A stretch of 64,000 nt of DNA, taken from positions 49,982 through 113,981 of the forward strand of contig ML986740.1 in assembly GCA_010094045.1 (NCBI GenBank), in the 5' to 3' direction. The notes beneath the pieces are model-generated. The model ran no database searches, had not been told where the DNA came from, and was given only the letters and a program-made list of their open reading frames with translations. Below, in pieces: positions 47,770 to 60,207 of this stretch (position 1 is the stretch's first letter; the number at the start of each line of letters is the position of its first letter). Source of the stretch: Lojkania enalia (taxonomy: Eukaryota; Ascomycota; Dothideomycetes; Pleosporales). The position numbers and the translations under genes were made by a program.

Positions 47770-48915
47770 GACGTGAGGATGTGAACAAGTCGATTTCCAT
47801 TAGCCGGAATAGCTGGTTATCTAAGAATTCTGTTCTTCGTGCCTAGAAAAATGCTCCGAGGGATTGCTAAGCTACCTCAGACCCACCATCCGTGCTGCAC
47901 CGCATAAACGAAAACTGCCTGCAACCCTCAATCCGGGCTGCTTTGCATAAACGAAGAAAGTGATGTTAGATAACGTAGGGGAGCTATGACATTTACGTGG
48001 ATGATAAACACCACGTCCGTTGGTTCGACCTTTGCCAACTTGGGCGTAGTGTGGGGCAGCTGTGGCCCCGCCTAGAAAGGGCCTTGTCCGGGCGCACGAA
48101 AGCGGTTGAATACGATGCACGTTCGGGGTTGCCGTTTTCGAACTAATACACGCGAAAGTCGCCGAGTGAGAATGTGTAGATTTGAAACATTTTTTTGAAT
48201 GGAAGGATCTACAACGTTTAGGCTCTAAAGTAAAGGTAGTTGGGAATTGATTAAATTGTATTAGATATTTCGTAGCCGCGGGAATTATTCCTTCAGATTT
48301 CTGTTGAGCTAACTATAAATAGTCACAAGAATTGACTTAGTCAGAGATAGGAAAGAGGTCGTATACTCCCTTTGTAAAGCTGCATTGGTTCGTGTGTGCC
48401 CCATGGGAGCTAGCTTGTACCTGATCCTACAGCATCTGCCTAGCTCCTTTGTCATGGCCCGAGCCGCCGCCATATGCATCTCCACACGGATCGGGCGTGC
48501 CGATCCACTCCCGCACAACACGGTCCTGCATCTGGGATCAGCTACGCCGCGTAATTCGATAGCAGACTGTGGAAACTGCGATCAAGTTCTAATGAGCTAG
48601 TGTGAGAATTTTGTTGAGAGAGCAGAGTTCACTTTTTTAAAATCTTGTCGATTAGTCGGACGATTGAGTTCCCTCGAGTTCCATCATCTCAGCTGCCAAG
48701 TGGATTGTACACGACATTGCGGTCAGGTCTGTGCTCACAATTTCAGGCGTACAAAGTTGTGAAGATCACCAGATCAATTATAAACAGTAATTAGCTGAAG
48801 CAGGACCTCAGTTCGGTCTCACTTGGGTGCCTAATTGGAACGACTTTTAGGTACACGAGTCAGGCTTACATTTTGGTTATGGCTCCACACCCATATACAA
48901 CTTCCCAAAATGCTT
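47770..48915. promoter_or_regulatory. Intergenic region with regulator promoter and a 43-bp repeat
   Basis: 1146 bp between the regulator start and the 3' end of the oxidase gene; both lie on minus. It contains the repeat at 47888-47957. No gene recognised. Confidence 0.45.
47888..47957. repeat. Imperfect direct repeat, period 43 bp, in regulator promoter
   Basis: Two copies of ATCCGkGCTGCnnnGCATAAACGAA start at 47888 and 47931 with about four mismatches. They lie 120-165 bp upstream of the Zn2Cys6 start codon and could be paired binding sites. Untested. Confidence 0.55.
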
Positions 48916-50661
48916 TTAGGTGGGAATCTTGAAACCGGAGCCTCTCAACTTCTGAAACACACCGTCAGGGTCATATTTAACTGACGCTTTCTTCATTTTC
49001 CTAATATTGTCCTCCCCGAAAGTAGAAATAGGATCCTGCTCAAGGTTGGCGTAGTCGAGATAAATCCAGTTCCAATTGATGCCAAGCGAGGATGCATAGT
49101 GGTTGAGGTCCTCGTGATAAGCTCGCACCAAAGGTAACGCGACCGCCTCGTCCGCGGCAGTACCGACAGTTACGTACATGAGGAAAAGAATCCCCGGCCC
49201 GTCAGCAACGTGGCTTTCTAGACCCATGACATTGTTGTTGTTGCTATGGTCTACTACAGTTTTAGAGACGGGTTGGAACTGACATTGGGTGCTTAAGAAT
49301 TCGCCGGCGCTGACAACAGCCTCAAGTGCTTGTATTAGCTCTTCATGTTTCTCTTGGGCATACGAGATAATGCGAGGGTCGTTCTTGAAGTTGCTGGGGA
49401 ACCAGATATTGTAGAAGCCGTCATCGCCTGCTAGCTCCCGTGTGATATTACCCATAGTGGCAGACCTCAATGTGTTCGACACAATACCATCGATTGAAAG
49501 AAATTCTTTCATCGCCGGGGGGTTAACTTGATTAGCGGAATTATCGAGGCAGGCAACTAGTACCATCTCGCCAGCATCCCGGTTGTAATACCACCAAATG
49601 ACTACCGAGCTGTACGGGTCATTGTGGATATTCTCAGCGAAATTAATGTAGGCGTCGGCAACTTCCTTGCCTTTGCTAAGGTCGTATGCAACGAGGCCAC
49701 CAAAGATATGAGGCTCAGCCGGGTTCGCGAATTTGATAGCTTTCATATCAAGTCGAGTAATAAGACCGAAGTTGCCACTGCCGCCACGCATCACTCGCCA
49801 TAAATCCGAGTGTTCATGCTCGTTGGCATTGATAACTTTGCCATTTGCAAGGACGACTTCGAAGTTCTCCACATTGTCACTGTATAACGGTTAGTAAGTA
49901 ATAGCTATAAAGAGATCTCTTTTCACGTACCAAGCCCATCCATGGGCACCTGCGTGGAAGGAGATACCGCCGCCACTCACAAATCCGCCAAGGCCGACTG
50001 GGCCGACACGTCCACCGGTAACGGTGACACCGTATTTTTCAAGGGCCTCATACGCTGGAGCGGATTTAGCTGCAGGTTCAATACCGACGACCCCACGCTC
50101 TGGATAATACGTTGTGCCGTTCATAAAGCCTACAGCAAGATTTTCCATTAGTGGAAGCTCACATACTGTCGTAGAGCGGGTGTTACCTAGATCGATAGTA
50201 ACGCCGTCCTTTACGGCATTCGATAGCTTGAAAGTCCCATGGCCACCACTTTTAATACCGAAAGGACATTTGTATTTTGACAAGGTGCGCATTACACGGG
50301 AGGCATCTCGTGTGGACTTCGGCAAGACCATGCACCAAGCTCTCTGGGCAGCGTTGGCATCAAAGTAGGTATTGAGACGTGCCTCGTATGCAGGGGTCCC
50401 TGGAAAGTAGACTTTGCCCTTTAATAGATAATCCCGATTGAGAGCATTGCACTGTAGTACCAATTGTTAGTCGTGATTATAGCGGTTACCGCATCTTTGG
50501 GTCGGACGAGTTTCCAAGCATAGTTGAAACAATTGAAAAATCTAGAATTGTATGCGGTGAGTGGGGTAGATACGCACACAAACGTCAGCACTCCCTCGGT
50601 CTCCGGCATTGGCCGAGGAAATAGATAGCATGGCAGATGCCAGGAATGGAAAGACCCTCAT
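48916..50661 (-). CDS. Secreted FAD-linked oxidoreductase (PCMH domain, single-His type)
   Basis: Predicted 522-aa flavoprotein. Minus-strand exons are 50661-50578, 50451-49931 and 49879-48916. A signal peptide (MRVFPFLASAMLSISSANA) leads the protein. IKSGGHGTF places the FAD-linking His at residue 99. GGRVGPVGLGGFVSGGG and NFEVVLANGKVINANEHE, HSDLWRVMRGGSGNFGLITR are the FAD-domain signatures. No second-site cysteine of the bicovalent type is seen, and it lacks the N-Y-N BBE ending, so it differs from the two oxidases at 27 and 36 kb. A segment after DLGNTRSTT (about 11 residues) looks inserted compared with family members; a 37-bp intron there would break the frame, so I kept it as coding. 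It marks the right border of the recognisable cluster. Confidence 0.9.
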
Positions 50662-51573
50662 TGCCGCAGATTGTCGGGGTGCGAGAATTGGTGTATGAGA
50701 ATATAACCTAATACGTCGGAACGATGCAACGCAGGACTACCGGGGCTCAGCTCTGTATAAAAGTATTCGCCTTTTAATCTTTGAAAGACCAAAGTTATAT
50801 TCGGCTACGCACAGCCTATCGTATTTCGTATTGGTAATCGTCTTGCGTGCACACGGGCTCTATCGGTAAGATAAAATCAGCTAATACGGCATTTGAACAT
50901 AGATACGGATAGAAAATTGGGATGCGGCTAACGTAGATTTCAATGACGCCAAGTTCGTGGCTTGCACTCGGTGACGCTCGTTGGACGCCTTAGTCGGGGC
51001 CTTCCTATATGCAACCATGCATATACGCGAAGAACGGCAACTACTTCGTATTCGAATCTGCACATCACCACACCTAAAACCCGCTGGAGCGGTATCGGCG
51101 TTGCGCCAGTCCTTCACCCTTTTTCTCCATGAGCAACCGACCTCAAGAAGTATGCAACAGAATTGATTACGTACAAAATACTTGGTTTCGACTTAACCCT
51201 GTAATAATAACACCTAGCATCTAAAAATATTTGAGGATTAGGGCATACTACAGCGGGTATAGTGAGACGAGGGCGGATTACCGCCATGGTAATTCTCCTA
51301 CCTAGATACCGCTTTGCCGAAAACACATGTTTCACCGCATATGATAGCGATTGGATGTCAATATTTGCTTCTGCATAGTATAAGTTTACGTAACGGCTTG
51401 AATCGCTGCAGGGTCAGAAGTATGATATAGTCTATTCAATAACCAGAATAACTTAATTCTCGCCTTCCGTCCTGCAAAGAAACCTGACAGCTCTGGCCTC
51501 CAAGTTTCTTATCGAAATCTAATCTCTTCTCTATTTCAACGTTAAGACTGCCAATTTTACTTGTGGCTTGCAA

Positions 51574-51870
51574 TCACATGTCATCTCTGCCCTTGGTCGT
51601 GATATCCGTCGCGACGTTGATCTTAACGGCTCCGCCAACTACCACCAAATCACCCACCAACTCCGCCTCGGTAATCTTCCCCTCGCGGGGGACAGCAACC
51701 AATCCTACAATGACTTGAATTGAATAGGGGATGGATTTAGTTTGTCCACCTATTGCAGCCTGTACTATTTATTCGCCGAATCGATTGTAAAATTAAAAGC
51801 TGTGAAGAACCCATCTCTAACAGCGGTATTCTCAGCACTCTCTTGAAACTTCTTTACAACATCGGTCACT
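51574..51870 (-). pseudogene. Unrecognised coding-like fragment (minus strand)
   Basis: Two adjacent minus-strand frames have sensible protein composition. One reads VTDVVKKFQESAENTAVRDG (about 51870-51765) and the next GKITEAELVGDLVVVGGAV up to a stop at 51574. No GT...AG pair links them cleanly. I do not recognise the family. It may be a truncated gene whose upstream part was lost. Confidence 0.3.
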
Positions 51871-51919
51871 GCCTTGGGAACACTCCGCCTCCAGATAGCA
51901 AAGTATATCGCGTGTGCAG

Positions 51920-52093
51920 GAAGACGTTGCTGAGGGTATTGTCATCGAGTTGTCGCATAACAAGTCGTGGAAGTTTGATCCGTCATGGACAAAACGCGCT
52001 AGGGCCATGAAACAGAATCAAAATATATCGCTCGCCATGGAAGTCGACTATAAAGGCTCTACCATCTTGTTGGCTATTGCTGATGGTGATTGA
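51920..52093 (+). pseudogene. Unrecognised coding-like C-terminal fragment (plus strand)
   Basis: After a possible acceptor site (CAG at 51917-51919) the plus strand is open for 57 codons, including VIELSHNKSWKFDPSW and ISLAMEVDYKGSTILLAIA, and ends at a TGA. No upstream exon was found. Family unknown; may be a chance frame. Confidence 0.25.
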
Positions 52094-52585
52094 AGAGATG
52101 GGTATTTAATTTACGTTGAAGTGGGGATCATCTATGAGTTTCGGCGGGAAGCCTTGGTATCTCTTTGCATATGATTTAGCCCGATATCGATCCGAGAGGA
52201 GGGCTAATGCTGCGTTGACGCTTGTATAAGGCCGATCTGTGTAGTAAAGGAGATTATGATTAATTTAATATACCAAGAATATTGGCCTAGGAAGCGGAAT
52301 TCGAAAAATGTCTACAGGACGCTGAAGTCTACAATAGTGATTTCGTGGAGTATAACTAGGGCCTACAACTGGAGGCCATGACAGGAGCCTATAGCTGAAG
52401 CTGACAAAGAGAAATATTTTTAAAAACATTAAAAATATAAATAAACTGCGCCTAATAGGCGGGTTCAGGTTTCTTCAGAGAGAGATAAAGGTTCTCGACT
52501 AAGAATAGATAGTTATAGCTACTCTTCTATTAGCTCTATTAAAGATTTATAGTTCTAATTCTACGTTTAATCTAAGAAGCTTTCT

Positions 52586-52896
52586 TGTAACGGCCTCTGA
52601 TTGGCCAGGTGCAGGACAGGGTGATGACTAAGAGTGATCACGTGCTGCGAGGGGATTATTCTTGTAGGCTTGTGATAGAAGTGCGCAAGTAGAGTGTACG
52701 AAGGATATTTAAGTTAACTATAAAGAGCTATAAAGGTTGGAGTCGTAAGGTCGTTAAATATAATTTAGTTCCCTTACTATTCCTTCTTACTTAGTTAACT
52801 AAACTACTAAGCGTATTATATATCTTATATAGGCCTTATTCTTCCAACTATATAGAGTTCTAGATCTTAATTAGGTCTAGTATAAGGGTTCTTACA
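52586..52896. repeat. Candidate solo LTR (TGTAACGG...TTACA)
   Basis: A 311-bp stretch starts TGTAACGGCC and ends GGTTCTTACA, like LTR ends of fungal Gypsy elements. The 5' half keeps normal GC content. No flanking target duplication was found, so the call is tentative. Confidence 0.35.
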
Positions 52897-53929
52897 AGAG
52901 TATCTATAATACTATCTTCCTCCTCTAAGCTCTCAGCCTAAGAGTTTTCCCGTTCTAATCTAGTATATAGTAGAATTAGTATACTATTTTTGTTAAAACT
53001 ATATATATTTCTAATATCTCTCCTTTATTATTTAACTTTAAATAGATACTATTATACTAATTATATAGACTGTTTAGGCGAGACTATTATACCTTATTTT
53101 TAGTATTTTTATAAGGGGTTAACTTATAAAATAGATAAGAAGAAGATACCTAAAAAACTATATTATTTAGAATATCTTTATACTAGTATATATTTATTAT
53201 ATAATACAGATTGTAATACTTAGATTACTTATATATTATAATCCTATACTACTAGTTTATTCCTAATTCTTCTTAGTAGTAAAGTAGGATACTAAAGTTG
53301 TAAAACTAAAGGAGAAGATTTATCTAGCCTAAGAAAAGTTAAAATAACTTTTTAATAAGATAGTAGTAGCTTATATAAAGATTTAGCGTCTTTATAAGAT
53401 TTATAAATAAGTAAAGTATAAATAGATAGAGGGTTATAAATATATATAGGAGCAGCTTAAGGAAGAAGAAGAGGTAGATTGCGAGGTAGATCTTCTTTTT
53501 AAAGTAGAATCGCCTCTTATAATATAGCTAATATTATTTAATTCTACTATTCTATTTCTAGATTTCTTTTATAAATTTAGGTTTTATAATATACTTATAA
53601 TACTATAGAACTAAAGTTTTCTTCTAGTTTTTAGATATTATTCTATAGGTTCTTATATTTATCTACTCCTAACTATTTAATTAGATAGTATTATTTACTA
53701 TTTTATATCCTATACTTTATTATTCTCTTAACTTTCTATTTCTAGAATTCTCTATATACGTTTATATTATATACTAGTTTAGTATTTTAGGGTACCTTTT
53801 CTATAAGTATAATATAGAAGGTTAGATAGATTTTTATAGTTATAGGTAATTTAAGTTAATAGTTTACAGGTAATATTTATTTCTTAATCTTATATAGTCT
53901 AATTTTAATATAATCTAGTTTACTATTTA
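52897..53929. other. Unclassified decayed repeat sequence
   Basis: About 1 kb of AT-rich, stop-filled DNA. A degenerate charged frame around 53320-53510 (LKEEEEVDCEVDLLFKV) suggests a coiled-coil-bearing transposon protein; the family is not recognised. Confidence 0.35.
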
Positions 53930-54099
53930 ACATATAGTATAAGTAAGCTGATTACCTAAGCGAGCTAATTATAATACTAAAACTCTACTAAAATCGCGAT
54001 AATTATACTTTATAGTATTATACTACAACTAATAACTACAGAATTAATTTAGAAAGAAACTAGAATATAGCTTATACTCTAAGCTCTTTAATAAGATAT

Positions 54100-54535
54100 A
54101 ATACTAACTATACGTCGCGTTATATTAATCTATAATATCTCCTAAAGTATACTTAATATATAAAAGTAAGAAACAGCTTTATAATGCGATTACCAGCCTA
54201 ATTTAATAAAGTTTAGTAAAATTGAGGAGTAGATAATTGTTTAGTATATACTAGATCTAAATATAAGAGGATTTCTGCTGCAGCTTACTACTATTTAAAA
54301 TATAGCTAATTTACTACTAGCTGTGTACTCTACTAGCTAGGTTAGAAAGAACTAGGTAGAGAATTTTATTAAATATACGCCTAAGCTTAAAGTTAAATTT
54401 AATTAAAAATACAACTATTTAAAAGCTAAATATAAGAATTCTAAGGTTATAGGAGGCTGGTTCTACCTTATATAGAATATAAAGGCTAAGTATAATATTA
54501 TTAACAAAGATATATATAACTTTAATAAATTAGGC
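54100..54535 (+). pseudogene. Pogo transposase, 5' part, decayed
   Basis: Translating through stops gives the same order of motifs as the copy at 6083, including VENFI (near 54358), FNxKYNY (near 54400) and DIYNFNKLGF (near 54510-54540), where the copia element interrupts just after the DDE domain start. Confidence 0.75.
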
Positions 54536-54540
54536 TTTAT
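54536..54540. repeat. Target-site duplication TTTAT, left copy
   Basis: TTTAT directly precedes the 5' LTR and recurs at 60203-60207 directly after the 3' LTR. Confidence 0.8.
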
Positions 54541-54744
54541 TGTTATAGGGATTTTCGGCTAGTCTGCCGAGCTGTATTAGATATCGACGTACGATATTAC
54601 GGTCGATATTACGCCGGATATTACGCTGGATATTAGCTAATATACCCCTTTTTTATGTATATAAATATAGCCCGCTAGCTATCTTTAATTAACTAGTTCA
54701 GCTCCTTATCTCCCTCTCTAAGATAAGATTCGCCTCTTACTATA
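54541..54744 (+). repeat. Copia 5' LTR
   Basis: Starts TGTTATAGGGATTTTCGGCT and ends CTCTTACTATA. It carries more T/A transitions than the 3' LTR in several places (for example GCCCGCTAGC versus GCCCGCTGGC). Confidence 0.88.
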
Positions 54745-55019
54745 GTTATAAGCCCGGTTACCGTACTAAAATAACTGCAACTCAACCTTTTTATATATAT
54801 ATCGCGATCGATATCGCACCTTTTTTATTTAGTATCGTAATATCGCGATATTATTATTGTTATCGTTTACTAACAATTTTTTTGGGTACTTAACTATTAG
54901 AATTATATATAAATTCTATATTTTATAAGCCTATTAACACGCTGTATCGCGTTTAAGGCTATTTTATTCTCTAGTATCGATATATCCTAGTATATTTCTG
55001 GTGTTGCAACGGTTGTATA

Positions 55020-58000
55020 CTCCTCTATAGCTATATCTAAGAAGAAGATACTCAGTACTTCTAGTAATTAGGAGGATTAGCTTAAGTAGTATAAATTAAC
55101 AGCTAGTAGGCTAAGGGTATAAGAATATTTAGATCTAAGCGTACCTCTTAAAGAGGTTAAAATCTATAAGCTAGAACCTCCCCTCCCTAATATAGGTAAG
55201 TTCCAGACCCCGAAGATAAATCTAGAAGGGGAAATAGAAAGATACCCCTCTAGTAGAGTTATATATAAGGAGATAACCTCGATATAAACAATAGATTAGA
55301 ACTAGGCAAGGGACTAGTATAACTAATAGAGGAAGGATTAGATTAAGATCGACGATACTCTCCGTACTATATATAGTAATATCCTAATAATAACATCGCC
55401 TTAATATAAAGTAATATTTAGCGACGATATAATTAGCTACGAGATTCTTAGAATCTTATAGGAAAAGTTAGCGCCTATTATCGAGTCGAGGAAGTAACTA
55501 ATCTAGAAGGAATATTAAGCTCTCCTTAAATACCCAACTGATAGAGAGGTAGAGAAGTAGCTAAATTAGTAGAATTAGGTAATCTATCGTACTAAGGCTG
55601 CTAGCTTAGCAGAAGTTTAGGGCCTTAGAGTAGAAAAGGATTTTCTTCTAATAGTTGCTAAGAAAGATAAGGTGTAGGCGCTAATCTATATAGTACTGAT
55701 TAATACTAAAAATAAGCTAGGTAGGATTAATTAACTGATTTTTACAATTAAACAATTGGTATACTAATATGCTAATTATTATAGATGTTTTAATCTATAG
55801 AAGGCGCTTAACTTATTTATAGTTTTACAACGTCTATTAATTTCTTAAGTAAATTCTGATAGTACTACACAGTAGTTTTAAGAAAAATCCGGTTCGCGAT
55901 CGCGTACTCTACTACCCTACTTCTATAAGAAGCAGTACTTCTAGAGTAATTATAAGTACGTAAACGAATTAATTAGGCTACTAAACTGGGTACTAGATTA
56001 GGAAATACTAAAAACCCGAGATAATATCTTAAATAGAAATAACTAGGGAAAAAAGAATACTCTAAAGGTAAATATAGAAAAATATAAGAAGTCGAAATTC
56101 TCGTTTAATAGTAAAGCCTCTATAAAAGCTACTAGCCTCTAGAGAAATACTTAGGTGATTTAAAGGGGCAATTTTTCAGCGAGTACTACTCTTAAGAAAG
56201 AAGATACTAGTATTCTAAATTGGTGGATACTTAATCTAGGTTCTAATATCTATATATGTAACTCTAAGGCTTTTAGTTAGTAGACTACTCGGATGGTAAA
56301 TTCTAAAGATAAAATCGCTGTAGGAGGTAGTATATACTCTATATTAGAATAGAGTACTATTATAATTACGATTAATTCTCCTGCGGGCTTAAGGGATATT
56401 AAACTAATAGAAGTTACTTACGTCCCTTAGTTGCTAACTAATATAATAGCTCTAATTAGAAATAGGGAATAGAGTATCCAGTTCGACTTAGGTAGAGATT
56501 ACCTTTACTAGTACAATTACTATAATATCGTTTGTTATTTAGAGTTGTTTAACAGCTACTAGCTACTAGATATAGACCTAGTAAAAAAGCCTCTACTTAA
56601 TTTACTTTCCAGATATAAGATAGTCGTAGTAATTAAGAAAAAGCTCTTCTATTACTAGTAACTAATGCGAATTATTTCTTTAGCTGAAGCGTACTGATTA
56701 TTAGGCTATCTAGATAGAGATTTAGTATTAGTCCTGTCTTAGGCAGCTGAGAGTATCTAGTTAAGTAATTAGGAAGTACTAGTATAGTAAGATTGCTAGA
56801 TATATATACAAGCGAAGTTATTACAGTAGATTAGCTAGTATAGTTAGCTTTATCTAGCTATTAAACTATTCGAGAGAATCGCGATTAATATTATATAACT
56901 TTAGAAGAACTGTAAGAGGTGCTATAATAGTAAAAGATACCTATTTTATATAGTTAATTAGGTGTCCTAGTAGTATAAGGGATTTATAATATACGATTAG
57001 TTGAAATCCACCCTTGTAAAAGCCTTTAAAATACTATTAGCAAAAATTAAATAACAGTATAAAAGAAAGATCGTATATATTTATATAGATAATAACTTAA
57101 GCTTCTTAGAACTTATAGAAGTATTACTTAATTAAGAAATTGCGATTAAAGCTCGCGCGCCTCGTACACCTAAGTAGAATAGTCTAGTAGAGTAAGTAGG
57201 ATACTAAATTATAACCCGCGCGCGCGCTCTTGCGATAGAAGGTAATATTTCTAATAAATATACTAACGAATTAGCTTATATAGCGATATACCTACTTAAT
57301 AGGACGCCGATTATAAGCCTTCGATTTAAAACCCTATATAAGGCCGTTTTTAGCTATAAACCGTCTCTTACTTACTTTTAGGTTATAGGATCGCGAGCGT
57401 ACGTTTTAGATAAAACTCTATTAAGAGGCGATAAACTAGTATTACGGGTACTAATTAAGAAACTCTTACGATATAGGAGTACGAATATATACTAAGTACT
57501 GATTCCGAAACTAAAACGGGTACTTAATATTAGGGATGTTGTATTTAGCGATATTATATCTAGTAAAGAGGAGGAATATCTACTAAAAGAATCTCTAGAG
57601 AAGATTCTTTTTTAAATTAATAATATTAAGAGCTCTATCAACAATAGTAATAATAAAACGATTAAAGTTGTAGAAGCGATCTACGAGGATCAGCTGCTTA
57701 ATTAAAATATTCCTACTAAGTCAGCAGGCAATTTAATTAGTAAAAAGGCCTATTAGTAGGAGAATACTGTTTTTAAAGAACAAATCGACGATATTACTAG
57801 TAATTAGAGACTTCTAACGCTAGAATTAATACTAGCGCTAGTGCTAAGGAATTAGGATACCCTTATAGTACTGTTAGTAGATAGTAAGGATACTGCGTTT
57901 AGCGATAATTTGCTATAAGAATAGCAACTGTTACCTTCTTATACTTCTATACTCTTAAGAAGAACAAATAATACTCCGTAGAGGGAAGAAATTAGTAGCT

Positions 58001-59720
58001 AAATATTAAGGGATAATATAATCTAGGGAGGTAGGTCTCTATATAGCCGTAGGCCGCTTTAGTTATATTTTACTACCTTTACAGCACTATCTAATAGCGA
58101 GTTAATACTGGTAAATTATATAAAGAAAACTCGTACTATTAGAAAATATTATTGTAATTAGCTTCTACTAGAACTAAAGTACTATAAGGATCTGAAGAAT
58201 TACTCTTTTAGTACTAGCTTTTATAAGGTCTGTCGCGCTGAGTTACAGAAGTAGAAGGATATAGATACCTGGTAAAAGGTAATAATCCTCTAAGACTCTA
58301 CTAAAATTCTTCTAGTAATATAGGTATTCGTATATAAATTTGATGAGGACGGTTTCCTATACAAATTTAAGGCTAGATTAGTCGTATGCGGCGATCTGCA
58401 ATCTTAATAGGGAGATACTTATACTGCTATACTAGCCGTACGAATCTTTTACTTTCTAATATCGATTGTAACTTATTTTAAACTCGATATATACTAGTTT
58501 AATGTTATTAACGTGTTCCTTAACTACCGATTAGACAGGTTAATATATATCTATATACTAGAAGGTTTCGTATATAAATATAGGAAATATCTACAACTAT
58601 AGAAAGCTATATATAGCCTTAAAGATGCTCCGAAACTTTGGTATTATAAGCTAGATAGGACTCTAAGGTAATTAGGCCTTAAAATAGTATTAGGAATATC
58701 TTACTTATACGCAAACGATAAGCTAATCGTCTTTTTTTACGTTAATAATATCGTAATCCTAGTTTACCTATTAAATATCTCTACTAAACAGAAATTTAAA
58801 TCGTAATTAAGTAATAAATACGAACTTCAATTCCTCGGAGATTTAAATTAGTTTCTAGGAGTTTAAGTCGTACGCGATATATAGTAGCGTAAGACCTAGC
58901 TACTATAGGACTTATTTATCGATAAGGTAGCAGCGCGATTTAATATTACGGTTAATAAGAAGGCGCTGAGTACGCCTCTATACGAGAACGTGCTACTAGC
59001 TACTACTAAGGAATCCTCTAATAGGATATCTTACTACTAACAACTAATTAGTTGTCTAGCCTAGATTATAGTTTTTACACGCCCTGATGTTGCGCGAGTA
59101 TACTCGATATTATTATAATACCTCTAGAACCCTAGTAATTATTATATTAACGCTACTTTAAGGGTATAGTAATATCTAATTAGTATAAAGTACTTAGCGA
59201 TTACAGTAATAGCTGATAATATATAAAACACCTCTACTATCAGCTAGAGTAGTAATACTAATTATGTTAACCCTGTAGAGTAATTACTATTCTATAGTAT
59301 ATCTGATGTAGCCTTCGGCGATAATTCTAATACTTGTCAAAGTTCCTATAACTATATATTTTAACTTTTTAGGATGCTGATTGATTAGAAAGCTTTAATT
59401 TAGCGTACGATTATAAAATCGACTACTGAGGCAGAATTATTAGTACTATTAGTCGCCGGATTAGAAATAGAGTGGTAGTAGAAGGCTTTCGCCTTACTGC
59501 GCTTCTATATTAACGCGTAACTAGTACTACTTTACAATAATTAACAAATAGTAGATATCGTAAATAAGCCATCTGAGTATCTTAATACCAAACTTCGCTA
59601 TGTAGATATATACTAGCACTAGCTACGTTAAGAAGTAGTAGAGTAGAGACTTACAATCAGTTAGCAACCGACGAATCTAATACTAGCCGACGGCCTTATA
59701 AAAGTTCTGCAGCCGCAACA
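55020..59720 (+). pseudogene. Copia gag-pol polyprotein, RIP-decayed
   Basis: Reading through many stops, a protease-like LNLGSNIYICN is at about 56235-56270 (Asp changed to Asn), and an integrase zinc-type CKRCYNSKRYLFYIV at about 56910-56955. Reverse transcriptase segments run from about 58330 to 58960: FKARLVVCGDLQ, VINVFLNYRLDRLIYIYILE and AIYSLKDAPKLWYYKL. The catalytic YVDD box reads YVNN at 58738-58749. RNase H STTEAELLVL is near 59420. The frame is not functional. Confidence 0.85.
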
Positions 59721-59996
59721 ATACTAAAGGTTTATTAAGCAACTGAAAATAGAAGATATTTCAGCTAGAATCGAATCTTAGAAATTTCTATCAGCTAAAT
59801 AAATCGATTACTAACAAGAATCTTAGAGGGTGATTAAAAATTGATTATAACTCACCCTATATTACATTAAATTGATATTTCTGCAAGCGTACTTAGCTCT
59901 ACTACTAGTTACTCTATACAATTTACCTCTTTTAGTATAGTATCTACCTTTATTTTTTTCGACGCAGCTTCTCCTTCGCAGTTAAAACTAGGGGGG

Positions 59997-60202
59997 TGTA
60001 TTATAGGGATTTTCGGCTAGTCTGCCGAGCTATATTAGATATCGACGTACGATATTACGGTCAATATCACACCGGATATTACGCTGGATATTAGCTAATA
60101 TACCCCTTTTTTATATATATAAATATGGCCCGCTGGCCATCTTTAATCAACTAGTTCAGCTCCTCATCTCCCTCCCTGAGATAAGATTTGCCTCTTACTA
60201 TA
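59997..60202 (+). repeat. Copia 3' LTR
   Basis: Starts TGTATTATAGGG directly after the purine tract and ends CTCTTACTATA before TTTAT. It differs from the 5' LTR by a 2-base indel near the start and scattered transitions. Confidence 0.88.
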
Positions 60203-60207
60203 TTTAT

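Larger units (their letters stand above)
50662..52300. other. Gene-poor region at right cluster border
   Basis: Upstream flank of the FAD oxidase, then sequence without a complete gene. Two coding-like fragments are listed separately. AT content rises steadily toward 52.3 kb. Confidence 0.5.
54541..60202 (+). mobile_element. Ty1/copia LTR retrotransposon nested in pogo element
   Basis: About 5.66 kb with LTRs of 204 bp (54541-54744) and 206 bp (59997-60202) that are nearly identical, flanked by TTTAT. A primer-binding site resembling the anticodon half of initiator tRNA-Met (GTTATAAGCCCGG, from 54745) follows the 5' LTR. A purine tract AGGGGGG (59990-59996) precedes the 3' LTR. The order protease-integrase-RT-RNase H marks it as copia rather than gypsy. 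Confidence 0.88.

Noticed and set aside
49900..50460. A 37-bp intron in the FAD oxidase after DLGNTRSTT
   Set aside because: GT...AG borders exist, but removal of 37 bp would shift the frame before conserved GVTVTGGRVGPVGLGG, and it is shorter than every other intron here.
52586..54540. A second full LTR retrotransposon beginning with the TGTAACGG repeat
   Set aside because: Only one LTR-like end pair was seen, no target duplication and no gag-pol motifs follow, so only a solo LTR candidate is listed.
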